Both the position numbers and the translations under genes were made by a program. Shown in pieces: positions 18,065 through 27,949 of a stretch of 64,000 nucleotides of DNA (within the stretch, counting starts at the first letter, position 1; each line of letters begins with the position of its first letter). Under the pieces are notes generated by a model. That model saw nothing but the letters and a program-made list of their open reading frames with translations, searched no databases and had not been told where the DNA came from. The DNA is from Fodinibius roseus (GTDB taxonomy: Bacteria; Bacteroidota; Rhodothermia; Balneolales; Balneolaceae): NCBI RefSeq assembly GCF_900129315.1, contig NZ_FQUS01000018.1, forward strand, positions 1 through 64,000, read 5' to 3'.

Positions 18065-21000
18065 ATGGGAAAATCAATTCAAACGTTAACGCTATTCGTA
18101 AGTTTTCTGCTCAGTCTTTTTTGGGGTATCGCCGCTCCGCTGCAGGCTCAGGAGGTAAGCGGGACCGTAACGGATGCCACTTCGGGGGAGACTCTGCCCG
18201 GGGTAAATGTTATCATTAAAGGTACGAGTACGGGGACTTCCACCAATGCGGAGGGGAATTTCAGCCTGGAGGTCTCCTCCCTGCAGGATACGTTAATGGC
18301 CTCTTTCGTGGGGTATCAGACCCAGGAAATACCGATTAACGGGCGCAGTGAAATTGATATCGAACTGGTTTCCGAAGCCATCATGGGTGAGGAGATGGTC
18401 GTTGTGGGCTATGGAACGCAGGAGAAGGTGAACCTTACGGGCTCGGTATCGAATGTTACCAGCGAGCGACTGGAAAGCCGCTCCATCGCCAACACGGGAG
18501 AGGGACTACAGGGCGTGATTCCCAACCTGAATATAACGGTTCCCAACGGGGATCCCGCGGAAAGTCCGAGCTTTAATATCCGGGGATTCGAATCCATTAA
18601 CGGCGGATCTCCGCTGATTCTCGTGGATGGCGTGCCCATGGATATCAACCGGATCAATCCCAATGACATTGAGAGTATAAGCGTGCTGAAGGATGCTGCT
18701 GCCGCCGCCGTCTACGGGGCAAGGGCAGCCTTCGGGGTGGTGCTGGTGGAAACGAAAAGCGGGCAAAATACGGGTAAAGTGAATGTCTCCCTGAACACCC
18801 AGTGGTCGATGGCAAAACCGATCTTTAATATGAATCCGGTCACCAATCCCCATAGGTTTGTTCAGGCCAGGAACGAAGCGAATATCAGGACCAGCGGGGT
18901 GCCAAGCTATGACGAAGACTATGTAGAGGGAACCAAGCAGTGGGTGGAGAACCCAACGAAAGAGAATGCCTGGGATGTGGTTGACGGCGAGCTCCGGTTC
19001 TATGGTTTCAATAATTATCACGAACGGATGATGACCGACTTTGCGCCGACCCAGCAGCATGACCTGAGTATTTCGGGAGGATCGGAGAATTCGACCTATT
19101 ACGTCTCGCTGGGTCACTTGAATAAGGATGGCTACCTGAAACCGGGGAATAACGAAAATTTCAAACGCTATAACATACTGGTGCAGGCTGATTTTGATGT
19201 TACGGATTGGCTGCGCCTGGAAGAAAAGGTGCAATACAATTCCGAAATTAGTGACAAACCCCATTTTTACAACTGGGATGTGAATATTAATACACTGGCC
19301 AGGGTAAATCCCATCATGCCGGTACAGTTCCCGGACCTGGATCATTACCGGGAGCCCGGTGACCGGGAACAATACGAGCAATACATCGGCATGTATTTCG
19401 GGGGCACCAACTTCTTCCCGTACCTGCTGAACGGGGGTCGAATGACCTATACGAACAACGATACCTGGCTTACGCAGGGTGTTACCCTGACGCCGCTGGA
19501 CAACCTGACCATCCGGTCTGATTTCTCCTATAATATTTACAGCCGGGATTTTCGGGACGTGGCGAGCAAGATTGATATTGTCTCTACGGATCTTACGGAT
19601 CCGAACCCAATAAGTAATGGATTCAGCGGTGATGACTGGATTCGGGAGGACAGCGATTCCAACAAGGGATATGTGTTTAATGTGTATGCAGAGTACGACC
19701 TGAATCAGTTTGCGAATCATAATGTAACGGCCATGGTGGGATTCAACCAGGAGTGGACTCAGAACAAATATGTCGGTTCCCAGGCCCGGTCTCTCATAAC
19801 TCCTGCGATTACGGATCTTAATGCCACCGTGGGTAACCAGCAGACCTTCGGGAGCAGTTCGCATGTAGCGCTGCGGGGTGCTTTTTACCGGCTGAATTAT
19901 AACTATAAGGAGAAATACCTCATAGAGAGCAACGGTCGCTACGACGGCACCTCGCGGTTCCCCGAAGGGGACCGGTACGGATTCTTCCCGTCGGTGTCGG
20001 TAGGCTGGAGGATTTCGAATGAGAGTTTTATGTCCGACACCAGAGGCGTTATTGATAACCTGAAAGTCAGGGCCTCATTCGGCCAGCTGGGGAATCAGAT
20101 ATTGCTCGATGATAATGAAAACCCGATATACTACCCATATATTCCCACGATGGGTATCGGTCAGTCTCCCTATATTATGTCGGACGGGCAGATACCCTAT
20201 GTATCGGCACCGGGACTGGTGAGCCCGACGCTGACCTGGGAGACGGTCGTTTCGCAAAATATCGGCTTGGATTTCACCATGTTCGACGAGCGGCTGGAGG
20301 CGTCATTTGACGTGTATACGCGGGAGACGAAAGACATGCTGATGGATGTGGAGTATCCGAGTATCCTTGGAACCAGCGCGCCTCAGTCAAACGCCGCTGA
20401 TTTAAAGACCTCCGGCTGGGAACTGGAGGTGACCTGGCGCAATGCGGTCAGCCCTGACTTTAATTACGATATTACCCTGGCTTTGTCCGACTGGACCTCA
20501 GAAATAACAAAATATGAAAATCCGTCGGGCGCGCTCTCGGAATATTATGAGGGACAAAAAATCGGGGAAATATGGGGCTATGAAACCGTCGGTATTTTCC
20601 AGAACGAATCGGAGGTGGACAATGCCGCCGATCAATCCAATATCGGGTCGAACTGGCGGCCCGGGGACATACAATATGCGGACCTTAACGGGGACGGGGA
20701 GATTAGTCCGGGCAGCAATACGCTGGACGACCCCGGGGACCGGAAAGTAATCGGGAACAGTACCCCGAGGGGGAGTTTTGGGATCAACACAGGTATCAGG
20801 TATAAAAATTTCAGGCTGACGACCTTCTTCCAGGGCGTCATGAAAAAAGATTACTGGCCCTCATCCGGTAACTGGACCTGGTTCTTTCCGTTTAATGCCG
20901 GACATGTGGAAGAATATTTTATCACCGATACGTGGAGCGATGATAACCGGGACGCTTACTTCCCCCATCCCCACATATCAACCAATGACAAGAAGAATGT

Positions 21001-21274
21001 ACAGGTACAGTCCCGCTACCTGCAAAATGCCGGTTATATCAGGCTGAAGAACATACGGCTGAGCTATACGCTGCCCTATGATTTGATGGAGAGATTGGGG
21101 ATCGCCAACGCCCAAGTCTATTTTACCGGGATGAACCTGTGGGAATACTCTCCCATCCGCGATCCCCTTGATCCCGAGACGCTTCAGGGAGGCATCGGCG
21201 GTTACGGTGGAAACGGGGCTATAGAGTACCCTATGCAGCGCATCTTCACCCTCGGCGCACAAATTTCGTTATAA
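18065..21274 (+). CDS. SusC/RagA-family TonB-dependent receptor (PUL 1)
   Basis: A complete 1069-residue outer-membrane transporter that imports glycan oligomers using TonB energy. The signal peptide ends near LQAQ (about 29). A carboxypeptidase-regulatory-like domain covers about 30-115 (VSGTVTDATSGETLPGVNV, SFVGYQTQEIPI), followed by a TonB-box region VVVGYGTQEKV, a plug with LILVDGVPM (about 183) and SISVLKDAAAAAVYGARAA, and a barrel to the C terminus. GTG... starts are not needed: ATG 18065 follows GAGGGTGG. SusD begins 18 bases after the stop. Three lyase genes follow, so a uronic-acid polymer is the likely substrate. There is no STN domain, so it does not signal to the ECF/FecR pair by that route. 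Confidence 0.96.
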   Translation: MGKSIQTLTLFVSFLLSLFWGIAAPLQAQEVSGTVTDATSGETLPGVNVIIKGTSTGTSTNAEGNFSLEVSSLQDTLMASFVGYQTQEIPINGRSEIDIELVSEAIMGEEMVVVGYGTQEKVNLTGSVSNVTSERLESRSIANTGEGLQGVIPNLNITVPNGDPAESPSFNIRGFESINGGSPLILVDGVPMDINRINPNDIESISVLKDAAAAAVYGARAAFGVVLVETKSGQNTGKVNVSLNTQWSMAKPIFNMNPVTNPHRFVQARNEANIRTSGVPSYDEDYVEGTKQWVENPTKENAWDVVDGELRFYGFNNYHERMMTDFAPTQQHDLSISGGSENSTYYVSLGHLNKDGYLKPGNNENFKRYNILVQADFDVTDWLRLEEKVQYNSEISDKPHFYNWDVNINTLARVNPIMPVQFPDLDHYREPGDREQYEQYIGMYFGGTNFFPYLLNGGRMTYTNNDTWLTQGVTLTPLDNLTIRSDFSYNIYSRDFRDVASKIDIVSTDLTDPNPISNGFSGDDWIREDSDSNKGYVFNVYAEYDLNQFANHNVTAMVGFNQEWTQNKYVGSQARSLITPAITDLNATVGNQQTFGSSSHVALRGAFYRLNYNYKEKYLIESNGRYDGTSRFPEGDRYGFFPSVSVGWRISNESFMSDTRGVIDNLKVRASFGQLGNQILLDDNENPIYYPYIPTMGIGQSPYIMSDGQIPYVSAPGLVSPTLTWETVVSQNIGLDFTMFDERLEASFDVYTRETKDMLMDVEYPSILGTSAPQSNAADLKTSGWELEVTWRNAVSPDFNYDITLALSDWTSEITKYENPSGALSEYYEGQKIGEIWGYETVGIFQNESEVDNAADQSNIGSNWRPGDIQYADLNGDGEISPGSNTLDDPGDRKVIGNSTPRGSFGINTGIRYKNFRLTTFFQGVMKKDYWPSSGNWTWFFPFNAGHVEEYFITDTWSDDNRDAYFPHPHISTNDKKNVQVQSRYLQNAGYIRLKNIRLSYTLPYDLMERLGIANAQVYFTGMNLWEYSPIRDPLDPETLQGGIGGYGGNGAIEYPMQRIFTLGAQISL

Positions 21275-21291
21275 TTTAAAAAGGACTTGAT

Positions 21292-23079
21292 ATGAAAAAT
21301 TATAGATTAACATTCAGTGTACTTTTTGTTGCGATTCTTCTGATCAATGGTTGTAAGGACGATTTTCTTACCAGAACGCCGTTGGATGAAGTCAGCAGTG
21401 AAACCTATTGGAATACGGAAAATGACTTGAGAGTGTACAATAACAGCCTGTATGACCGCGCACGAAATGATGATGACATCCCTATCCTGCAGGGGCATCA
21501 CAACGGATTCGGTAGCCATAGATACAGTATCTGGTTCCAGGATGAATTTGCCGACAATATGGCTCCCGTGCATGAGCGACACAGTCGTTTTCAGCAAGTA
21601 CGGGCCGGCAAGCATAATATACCCTCAGATCCGGAATGGTTCGGCTATAAAGGCTGGGATTTCATCCGGTCCATCAATGTGGGACTTGCAAATTATAATA
21701 ATGCAGACATCGCCCAGGAGGTGATAGATCAATACGCCGCCGAAGCCCGGCTGTTCCGGGGATGGTTCTATGCCGAAAAGGTGCAAAAATTCGGGGATGT
21801 CCCCTGGGTGGATCAACCGTTAAATATTGATTCGGAAGAATTATACGCGTCCCGGACTCCCCGTGAAGAGGCCATGGATAATGTGCTTGCGGATCTGAAT
21901 TTTGCCACGGAGCATCTTCCGGACGACTGGGGAGACGGAAATGCCCCGGGCAGGCTGAACCGGTGGGCTGCTTTGCTGGTTAAATCGCGGGTGGCTCTGT
22001 TCGAGGGAACCTGGCGCAAATATCACGGGGGTTCCAATGCCGATATGTGGCTCCAGGAAGCCGCCGCTGCGGCAAAAGAAGTGATGGATGACGGACCCTA
22101 TTCATTGTATAATACGGGGGACCCGGAAAATGATTATAATGCCTACCACCGGGTGCTCGACCTCAGCGGGAATCCGGAAGTCATGTACTGGCGAAAATAC
22201 CAGCTGGGTGTATTTACCAACCACGTACAGTCCTATTTCAGTTATACCGGGGGGGTAACCAAAAGCATGGTTGAGGATTATTTATGTACCGACGGACAGC
22301 CTATTACGGTCTCAAACCAGTACCAGGGTGATGAGCAGATAGAAGATGTTTTTGAAAACAGGGACCCGCGGTTGAGGCAAACCGTCCTGCATCCGGATGA
22401 TGCGGACAAGTACGGGTATCATATGGAGGACGACCGTCCGTATCCCCGGGTTACCGGGATGTCGGGGGGACGTATTTCTTCTACCGGTTACCATATCATC
22501 AAGCATTATAATGTGGATGATTTGCTTGGAAAAGCCTATAATACCGCTGAGTCTCCGGCTATCATATTGCGGTATGCCGAGGTTTTGCTGAACTACGCAG
22601 AGGCCAGGGCTGAGCTTGGCGAGATTACCCAGCAGGACTTGGATATGAGTATTAATCTCCTGCGCGACCGCGTGGCTATGCCGCACCTGCAGCTGGGCAA
22701 TGTACCTGTCGACCCGCGATACACCGACGACGGGGTGCCCCCGATCATTGTAGAAATCCGGCGCGAACGGAGAGTTGAACTGTTTATGGAAGGCCACCGC
22801 TACAAAGATCTTAAACGGTGGAAACAGGGTAAAAAACTGGAAGAACCTGATCTGGGCATTCGCTGGAATGACGCTGCCGCTGCCCGCTATGAGGGGGCCG
22901 ATATCAGGACCACCACCGCTGTGGAACCGGCTTCGGGTAATACGTATGAATATATTGATGTGTACGCGGACACAGACTGGGCCGACCCGGTATTTGACGA
23001 AAGCAAACACTACCTGTGGCCCCTTCCGCTGAGTGCGCTTTCACAAAATGAAAATCTCGAACAGAACCCCGGCTGGTAG
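21292..23079 (+). CDS. SusD/RagB-family lipoprotein (PUL 1)
   Basis: A 595-residue surface glycan-binding lipoprotein, longer than average for SusD. Signal with lipobox ending LLINGC; then the family start KDDFLTRTPLDEVSSETYWNT. TPR-like helices follow, and the C-terminal signature VEIRRERRVELFMEGHRYKDLKRW is present, ending WPLPLSALSQNENLEQNPGW. The ribosome site AAAGGAC lies eight bases before the ATG. It belongs to the RagB/SusD branch, unlike the SusD-like_2 type seen for the two later pairs in the window. Together with the SusC upstream it should capture oligomers produced by the lyases encoded downstream. Confidence 0.96.
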   Translation: MKNYRLTFSVLFVAILLINGCKDDFLTRTPLDEVSSETYWNTENDLRVYNNSLYDRARNDDDIPILQGHHNGFGSHRYSIWFQDEFADNMAPVHERHSRFQQVRAGKHNIPSDPEWFGYKGWDFIRSINVGLANYNNADIAQEVIDQYAAEARLFRGWFYAEKVQKFGDVPWVDQPLNIDSEELYASRTPREEAMDNVLADLNFATEHLPDDWGDGNAPGRLNRWAALLVKSRVALFEGTWRKYHGGSNADMWLQEAAAAAKEVMDDGPYSLYNTGDPENDYNAYHRVLDLSGNPEVMYWRKYQLGVFTNHVQSYFSYTGGVTKSMVEDYLCTDGQPITVSNQYQGDEQIEDVFENRDPRLRQTVLHPDDADKYGYHMEDDRPYPRVTGMSGGRISSTGYHIIKHYNVDDLLGKAYNTAESPAIILRYAEVLLNYAEARAELGEITQQDLDMSINLLRDRVAMPHLQLGNVPVDPRYTDDGVPPIIVEIRRERRVELFMEGHRYKDLKRWKQGKKLEEPDLGIRWNDAAAARYEGADIRTTTAVEPASGNTYEYIDVYADTDWADPVFDESKHYLWPLPLSALSQNENLEQNPGW

Positions 23080-23379
23080 ATGCGATAAAAGAGTCTGACT
23101 GCAAAATGTCCCGGTCCCGTGGACTTCAAATCTCCAGGCCTGATAAGCCTTAGGTTATAGCATTATCCAACAGGCTTGGTGGGCCGTCTTAAATCAGTCC
23201 CGGGAACCAACTATTTCCGGGATTGGTACCCAGCGGCGTCTAAAATCGGGGTAAAGAAACGTGATTGATTTGCAGCTGGGAGACTTTAAGGGGTATTCAT
23301 TTTCTCGCATATTCATTGGCCCGGGAAATCAAAGGTTTTGTTTAAGAATAACAGCAAATCGAATATAAATATTATCGAG
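23080..23379. other. Gap between SusD and the first lyase
   Basis: About 300 bases, with a hairpin TCCCGG...CCGGGA near 23199-23223 that could attenuate or stabilise the transcript between receptor genes and lyases. No gene is visible. Confidence 0.4.
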
Positions 23380-25287
23380 ATGAAACTACGAACTGCTTCC
23401 GGCTTTTCCTTGCCGCTCACCGTCTTGTTTATACTTTGCTTGTGGGCAGGATCGTGTAATGACGGTTCCGCCCAGCCCCATGCAGTTGACGAGGCCTATC
23501 GGCTGGAGAACCCGATGACGCAGGAGTACCTGCAGGCGAACCTGAACCCGGCCACCCCTCGGCTCATCCTGAATGAAGACAGGGAGTCCCTGCTCCGGGA
23601 GAAATTGCAGTCCAACCCGGTGGTCGGGAACATGTACCAGGCCCTGAAGCTGAATGCCGGGCAGATCCGTTCCCAGCCCCTGCTGGAGCGGGAGATGGTG
23701 GGGCGACGGCTGCTGGGCACCTCCCGGGAGATGCTCTACAGGATGAATGTGCTGGGGATGGTCTACCGGATGGAGGAAGACCCGGCGGTGCTGGAGCGCA
23801 TCAACGAGGAGCTGCAGTCGGTGATCAGCTTCAGCGACTGGAATCCCTCGCACTTTTTAGACGTGGCCGAGATGTCCCTGGCGGTGGCGCTGGCCATCGA
23901 TTGGGTGGGCGATGACCTGCCGGCGTCGACCGTTGCGCAGGCCAAAACGGCATTGATCGAAAAGGGGATCAAACCGAGCTATAATGAGGAGGTCACCGGC
24001 TGGTGGATTACCGGCGACAACAACTGGAACCAGGTGTGCCACGGGGGGATGATTGCGGCTGCAATCGTCGTTGCCGGGGAGGCGCCCGAGCTGGCGGCCC
24101 GAACGATCAGCCGGGCCCTGGATGGCATGCCTCATGCCCTCAAGGAATACGGTCCCGACGGGGTATACCCGGAAGGACCGACCTACTGGGGCTACGGCAC
24201 CGGCTTTTCAGTGCTGACCGCCTCGATGCTGGAGAGTGCCTTCGGCACCGACTTCGGACTGTCCGGGGTCCCGGGCTTCATGGAAAGCGCCGATTTCCTG
24301 CTGCTCAGCACCGCCCCCTCGGGAATGTATTTTAATTTTGCCGACTCCGGGGACCGGCGCAGCGCGAACGGCAACCTGACGCTGGCCTGGTTCGCCGCCC
24401 AAACCGGAAATGAGATCTATTTTGAGCGGGAGCGATTCCTGCGGGACCCGCGGGAAATGGGGGAATTGACCCGCCACGCCGGGGCCGGGCTGGTCTGGCT
24501 GGCCCAGTTTAACGGGGGAAATGAGAAAGAACTTCCCCGGGCCTGGAAGGGGGAGGGCGCCAATCCCATTGTCATTTTCAGAGGGGGAGTGGATGACCCG
24601 CGAGAGTACTTCTTCGGGGGCAAAGGCGGCCGCGGGACCGTCAATCACGGGAATATGGATGCGGGGTCCTTTGTATTTGAGCTGGATGGGGTGCGCTGGG
24701 TCGTGGATCCCGGCAACCAAAGCTACCACGCCCTGGAAAAAACGGGATTCAACCTGTGGGGCAGCTGCCAGGAGTGCGAGCGGTGGACGCTGCTGACCAA
24801 GAACAATTACGGGCACAGCACGCTGACTGTTAACGAAGCCCTGCATAACGTAGATGGATTTGCCTCGCTCGCCGGTTTTGACGAGGGCGCGACCCCGAGA
24901 GCGTCCTTTGAAATGAGTAAGGTGTTCGGGGGACAGCTGGAGGAGGCCCGTCGGACGTTTGTAAAAGAAAATAACCGGTCGCTTTTGATCGAGGACCAGC
25001 TGACTCTCGCCGATTCAACGGAGCTGGTGACCTGGCAGCTGATGACCACCGCCGAGGTGGTCCCTACCGGCCGGGGAGCAATTTTGCGGCAGGAGGACAA
25101 GGAACTGAACCTTGAGATCCTGTCCCCGGAGGGACTGAAGGTCTCGGTGGTTTCCCTGGATCCGCCTCCGCTGGAGCTTGACCGGCAGATCGATAACCTG
25201 AAGCGGGTAGAGATCAGGATACCGGCCTGGTACTTTGATGGGCCGGAAGGGGAGATCCGGGTTCGGCTTTGGGGGGCTTCGCAGTGA
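23380..25287 (+). CDS. Heparinase II/III-family polysaccharide lyase (first)
   Basis: A 635-residue exported lyase that would cleave a uronic-acid polymer by beta-elimination. ATG 23380 gives a signal with a possible lipoprotein Cys (LWAGSCNDG); the ATG-less upstream extension from 23338 adds only polar residues. Residues about 60-360 are an alpha/alpha toroid (NWNQVCHGGMIAAAI, GVYPEGPTYWGYGTGF with Tyr269 or Tyr272 as catalytic candidates). Residues about 390-600 are the heparinase II/III beta domain with His423 in VNHGNMDAGSFVFEL, followed by WVVDPGNQSY. This layout matches heparinase II-fold families; the exact PL family and substrate are not settled. Codons are very GC-rich. It follows the SusC/SusD genes and precedes two other lyases. 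Confidence 0.9.
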   Translation: MKLRTASGFSLPLTVLFILCLWAGSCNDGSAQPHAVDEAYRLENPMTQEYLQANLNPATPRLILNEDRESLLREKLQSNPVVGNMYQALKLNAGQIRSQPLLEREMVGRRLLGTSREMLYRMNVLGMVYRMEEDPAVLERINEELQSVISFSDWNPSHFLDVAEMSLAVALAIDWVGDDLPASTVAQAKTALIEKGIKPSYNEEVTGWWITGDNNWNQVCHGGMIAAAIVVAGEAPELAARTISRALDGMPHALKEYGPDGVYPEGPTYWGYGTGFSVLTASMLESAFGTDFGLSGVPGFMESADFLLLSTAPSGMYFNFADSGDRRSANGNLTLAWFAAQTGNEIYFERERFLRDPREMGELTRHAGAGLVWLAQFNGGNEKELPRAWKGEGANPIVIFRGGVDDPREYFFGGKGGRGTVNHGNMDAGSFVFELDGVRWVVDPGNQSYHALEKTGFNLWGSCQECERWTLLTKNNYGHSTLTVNEALHNVDGFASLAGFDEGATPRASFEMSKVFGGQLEEARRTFVKENNRSLLIEDQLTLADSTELVTWQLMTTAEVVPTGRGAILRQEDKELNLEILSPEGLKVSVVSLDPPPLELDRQIDNLKRVEIRIPAWYFDGPEGEIRVRLWGASQ

Positions 25288-25577
25288 AGCAAACAGGACT
25301 TTCCAACATTGTTTTTATTGGCGATGCCGGTGTTACCGGATGGTCGAAATACTCACACAGTTGAAATCCATCTATAGATTATTTACTGCAACGGGAACCT
25401 CCATCTGACCTTGAAATGGAACAAAATCCGTGGTTTTCAACACTCCTCTCAAAAGTATTGAATACGCTATCAGATCAGCTGGTCTTTCGAAGTTCCGGTG
25501 CCGGGCGGCTGATTTTGTGGTCTGACGGATGAGAGTGATCAGAAGCAATACTTGATTCACTAAATTTCACTTCGTTT

Positions 25578-27719
25578 ATGATTAACTACGAGATGCCGTG
25601 TAGAAAGCATAATGGAATATGTTTTTTAGTTTTTTTGATCTCCACGGTATGTGGATGGGGGCTGGGAATAGCCCAATCCATTGACGGTGGTAGCGGAACC
25701 GCAGAAGCAACGGCTGCTGCGGGGGATTCCATCTCGTGGCAGGAGATGACGTCGGTGGAAGACCTGCATGCTTTATATCCCGGGAGAATACTACTGGTGT
25801 TCGATCATCTGGACCTGGAAAGGGAGGGATTGAAGAAGGTAAAGCACGCCTATGAAAGCGGGAATATCCCAAAGGCTGCCAAGGAGTTGCTGGCATACTA
25901 CGAGAGTTCAACGGCAAAGGAGAGGATGTCCGTGGAAGCGGCGCCGGTTTCGGACAGGACCGTTCCCGCGGCAGATTCCATCGTTAACGACATTATTACG
26001 ATCCAGGGGGTATCCGACCGGGTCCCCCGCTCGGAAGAGGGACATCTGGAATGGGGACATACCGGTCCCGCCGATGATATGGAGTATGCCTGGCTTCACA
26101 ACCGGCACAGCACGGTCGGTACGCTGCTGGAAGCCTGGCAGGACAGCGGAAACCCTCGCTATGCCCGCTACATCGATCACTACATCAAGGACTGGATTAT
26201 CAGCAGCTGGCCTTATCCCGAAGTCAAAAGTTCAACGGCCATGTGGAGGGGGCTCGAAGTGACGGGGAGGGTCAGAAACTGGATGCCGGCCTTCTTTAAT
26301 TTAATAGATACCGGGTATCTTTCCCCGGCTACGCAGCTGCTTATCCTGAGCAGCTTGCCTGAGCACGCTCATTATCTTCGGAATTTTCATGCGCAGGGAA
26401 ACTGGCTGACTATGGAAATTTCGGGACTGGCTACTATAGCTGCTTATTGGCCCGAATTCGGGAAGTCATCAGACTGGCTTGCGTATTCCATTGACACGAT
26501 GGTGGCCAGCATGAAGGAGCAGGTCTACCCCGACGGGGTTCAGGCCGAGCTTACCTCGCATTACCACCAGGTAGCCCTCAGAAACTTTAGCCAGTTTATG
26601 GAGATATGTGAGTCAGCCAATATAAGCCTGCCTGATTTTTACCTTGAGACGCTGGTGGACATGTGGCATTATCTGGCTGCGACGATGCGTCCCGACGGAC
26701 ACGGACTTCTCAATAATGATTCGGACCTGGATGATAACCGCGAGCTAATTAAAGAGGCCGCTTCGCGCTACCGGCGCGGAGACTGGGAGTATATCGCTTC
26801 AAACGGTCAAATGGGTACAAGGCCCGAGGGGGGACCCTCCTTTCTCTTTCCCTGGGCGGGACACCTGGTCTCCCGGGACGGCTACGAAACGGGGGCTCAC
26901 TGGTCATTTTTTGATATGGGTCCCTGGGGGATCGGCCATCAGCATAACGACAAGCTGCATCTTTCTATTGCAGCATTCGGACGCGATATGCTGGTGGATG
27001 CCGGGAGGTTTGCCTACCGCGGGAGGGTGGCAGAGAGGTTCCGGGACTATGCCAAAAGCAGTGCGAGCCATAACCTCGTTCTCATCGACGGGAAGGGGCA
27101 GGGGGCCGGTCCGGAACGGGCGACCGAGCCGATTGCAAACGACAAGGTAAAAATAGCAGGCGACTTTGATTACGCATCTGCATCATTTGGCCGTTTCCCT
27201 GAGCTGGATGGGAAAGCAGAGCACCGCCGGTCGCTCTTTTATGTGAGAGGAGCATTCTGGGTCGTCGCAGATCAGATAACAACCGATCGTCCCCGCACCA
27301 TTGAAACGCTGTGGCACTGGCACCCGGAGATATCAGTTCGGGAAAAGGAACAAGGCGTTGTGTCATCCGACCATCCCCGCGGAAATCTGCAGATAATACC
27401 AGTCGGTAAAACCAACGGGAATATAGAACTTATTAAAGGCCGGGATGAACCTGAAGTCCAGGGCTGGTACAGCAGGGAGTACAACAACTATGAACCCGGT
27501 ACTGCCACGGTCTACCGCAGCCGGGTGGAGTCTGACGATACTTTTATATGGCTCTTGTATCCCTCCAAAGAAGCCGATCCTGAGTTGGAGACCGAGATTC
27601 TGTCCCGGGATAGGGAGGGCATTGAAATCAGCGTTTCTGTCCCCGGCCGGGGGAGCTGGGAGATCGTTGTCCCTTTTGCTAACAGCGGAGACGCGAGGCT
27701 GGAGAAAATTGTCCCTTGA
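25578..27719 (+). CDS. Heparinase II/III-family polysaccharide lyase (second)
   Basis: A 713-residue exported lyase. Signal peptide around residues 10-34 (GICFLVFLISTVCGWGLGIAQS). Residues about 50-170 form the N-terminal segment of the PL12/PL15-like subgroup (LYPGRILLVFDHLDLEREG, KAAKELLAYYESS). The toroid follows (about 170-430) with NWLTMEISGLATIA and Tyr329 in LTSHYHQVALRNF. The beta domain has His454/His456 in GHQHNDKLHLSIAAFG, then MLVDAGRFAYRG, and SSASHNLVLIDG. It differs in length and motifs from the neighbouring heparinase-type protein, so it is not a recent duplicate and probably cuts a different linkage or oligomer size. About 290 bases separate it from the first lyase. Confidence 0.92.
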   Translation: MINYEMPCRKHNGICFLVFLISTVCGWGLGIAQSIDGGSGTAEATAAAGDSISWQEMTSVEDLHALYPGRILLVFDHLDLEREGLKKVKHAYESGNIPKAAKELLAYYESSTAKERMSVEAAPVSDRTVPAADSIVNDIITIQGVSDRVPRSEEGHLEWGHTGPADDMEYAWLHNRHSTVGTLLEAWQDSGNPRYARYIDHYIKDWIISSWPYPEVKSSTAMWRGLEVTGRVRNWMPAFFNLIDTGYLSPATQLLILSSLPEHAHYLRNFHAQGNWLTMEISGLATIAAYWPEFGKSSDWLAYSIDTMVASMKEQVYPDGVQAELTSHYHQVALRNFSQFMEICESANISLPDFYLETLVDMWHYLAATMRPDGHGLLNNDSDLDDNRELIKEAASRYRRGDWEYIASNGQMGTRPEGGPSFLFPWAGHLVSRDGYETGAHWSFFDMGPWGIGHQHNDKLHLSIAAFGRDMLVDAGRFAYRGRVAERFRDYAKSSASHNLVLIDGKGQGAGPERATEPIANDKVKIAGDFDYASASFGRFPELDGKAEHRRSLFYVRGAFWVVADQITTDRPRTIETLWHWHPEISVREKEQGVVSSDHPRGNLQIIPVGKTNGNIELIKGRDEPEVQGWYSREYNNYEPGTATVYRSRVESDDTFIWLLYPSKEADPELETEILSRDREGIEISVSVPGRGSWEIVVPFANSGDARLEKIVP

Positions 27720-27949
27720 CTGTATGATGTTGTACTATAAGATGAACTGCTACCCCGTATTTTCTCAGGAATATATGGTGTATTGTTGCAAGCCCATGAT
27801 ACAGATAGATTTACTATCGATTATTGAGGCCAAAAGATTATAACAGCGTGTAATATGTTGCAAACGTTTCCCATTTTTCCTTCGTCTTGCCGAAGAACAA
27901 ATTTACAGGTGAAAAAAATCGAGCTAACAGCATTAAACGGGCTTTAAAT

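Noticed and set aside
18506-19864. Reverse-strand open frame of 452 codons opposite the second SusC gene
   Set aside because: It lies fully inside a well-supported receptor gene, and its translation is low-complexity without any family likeness.
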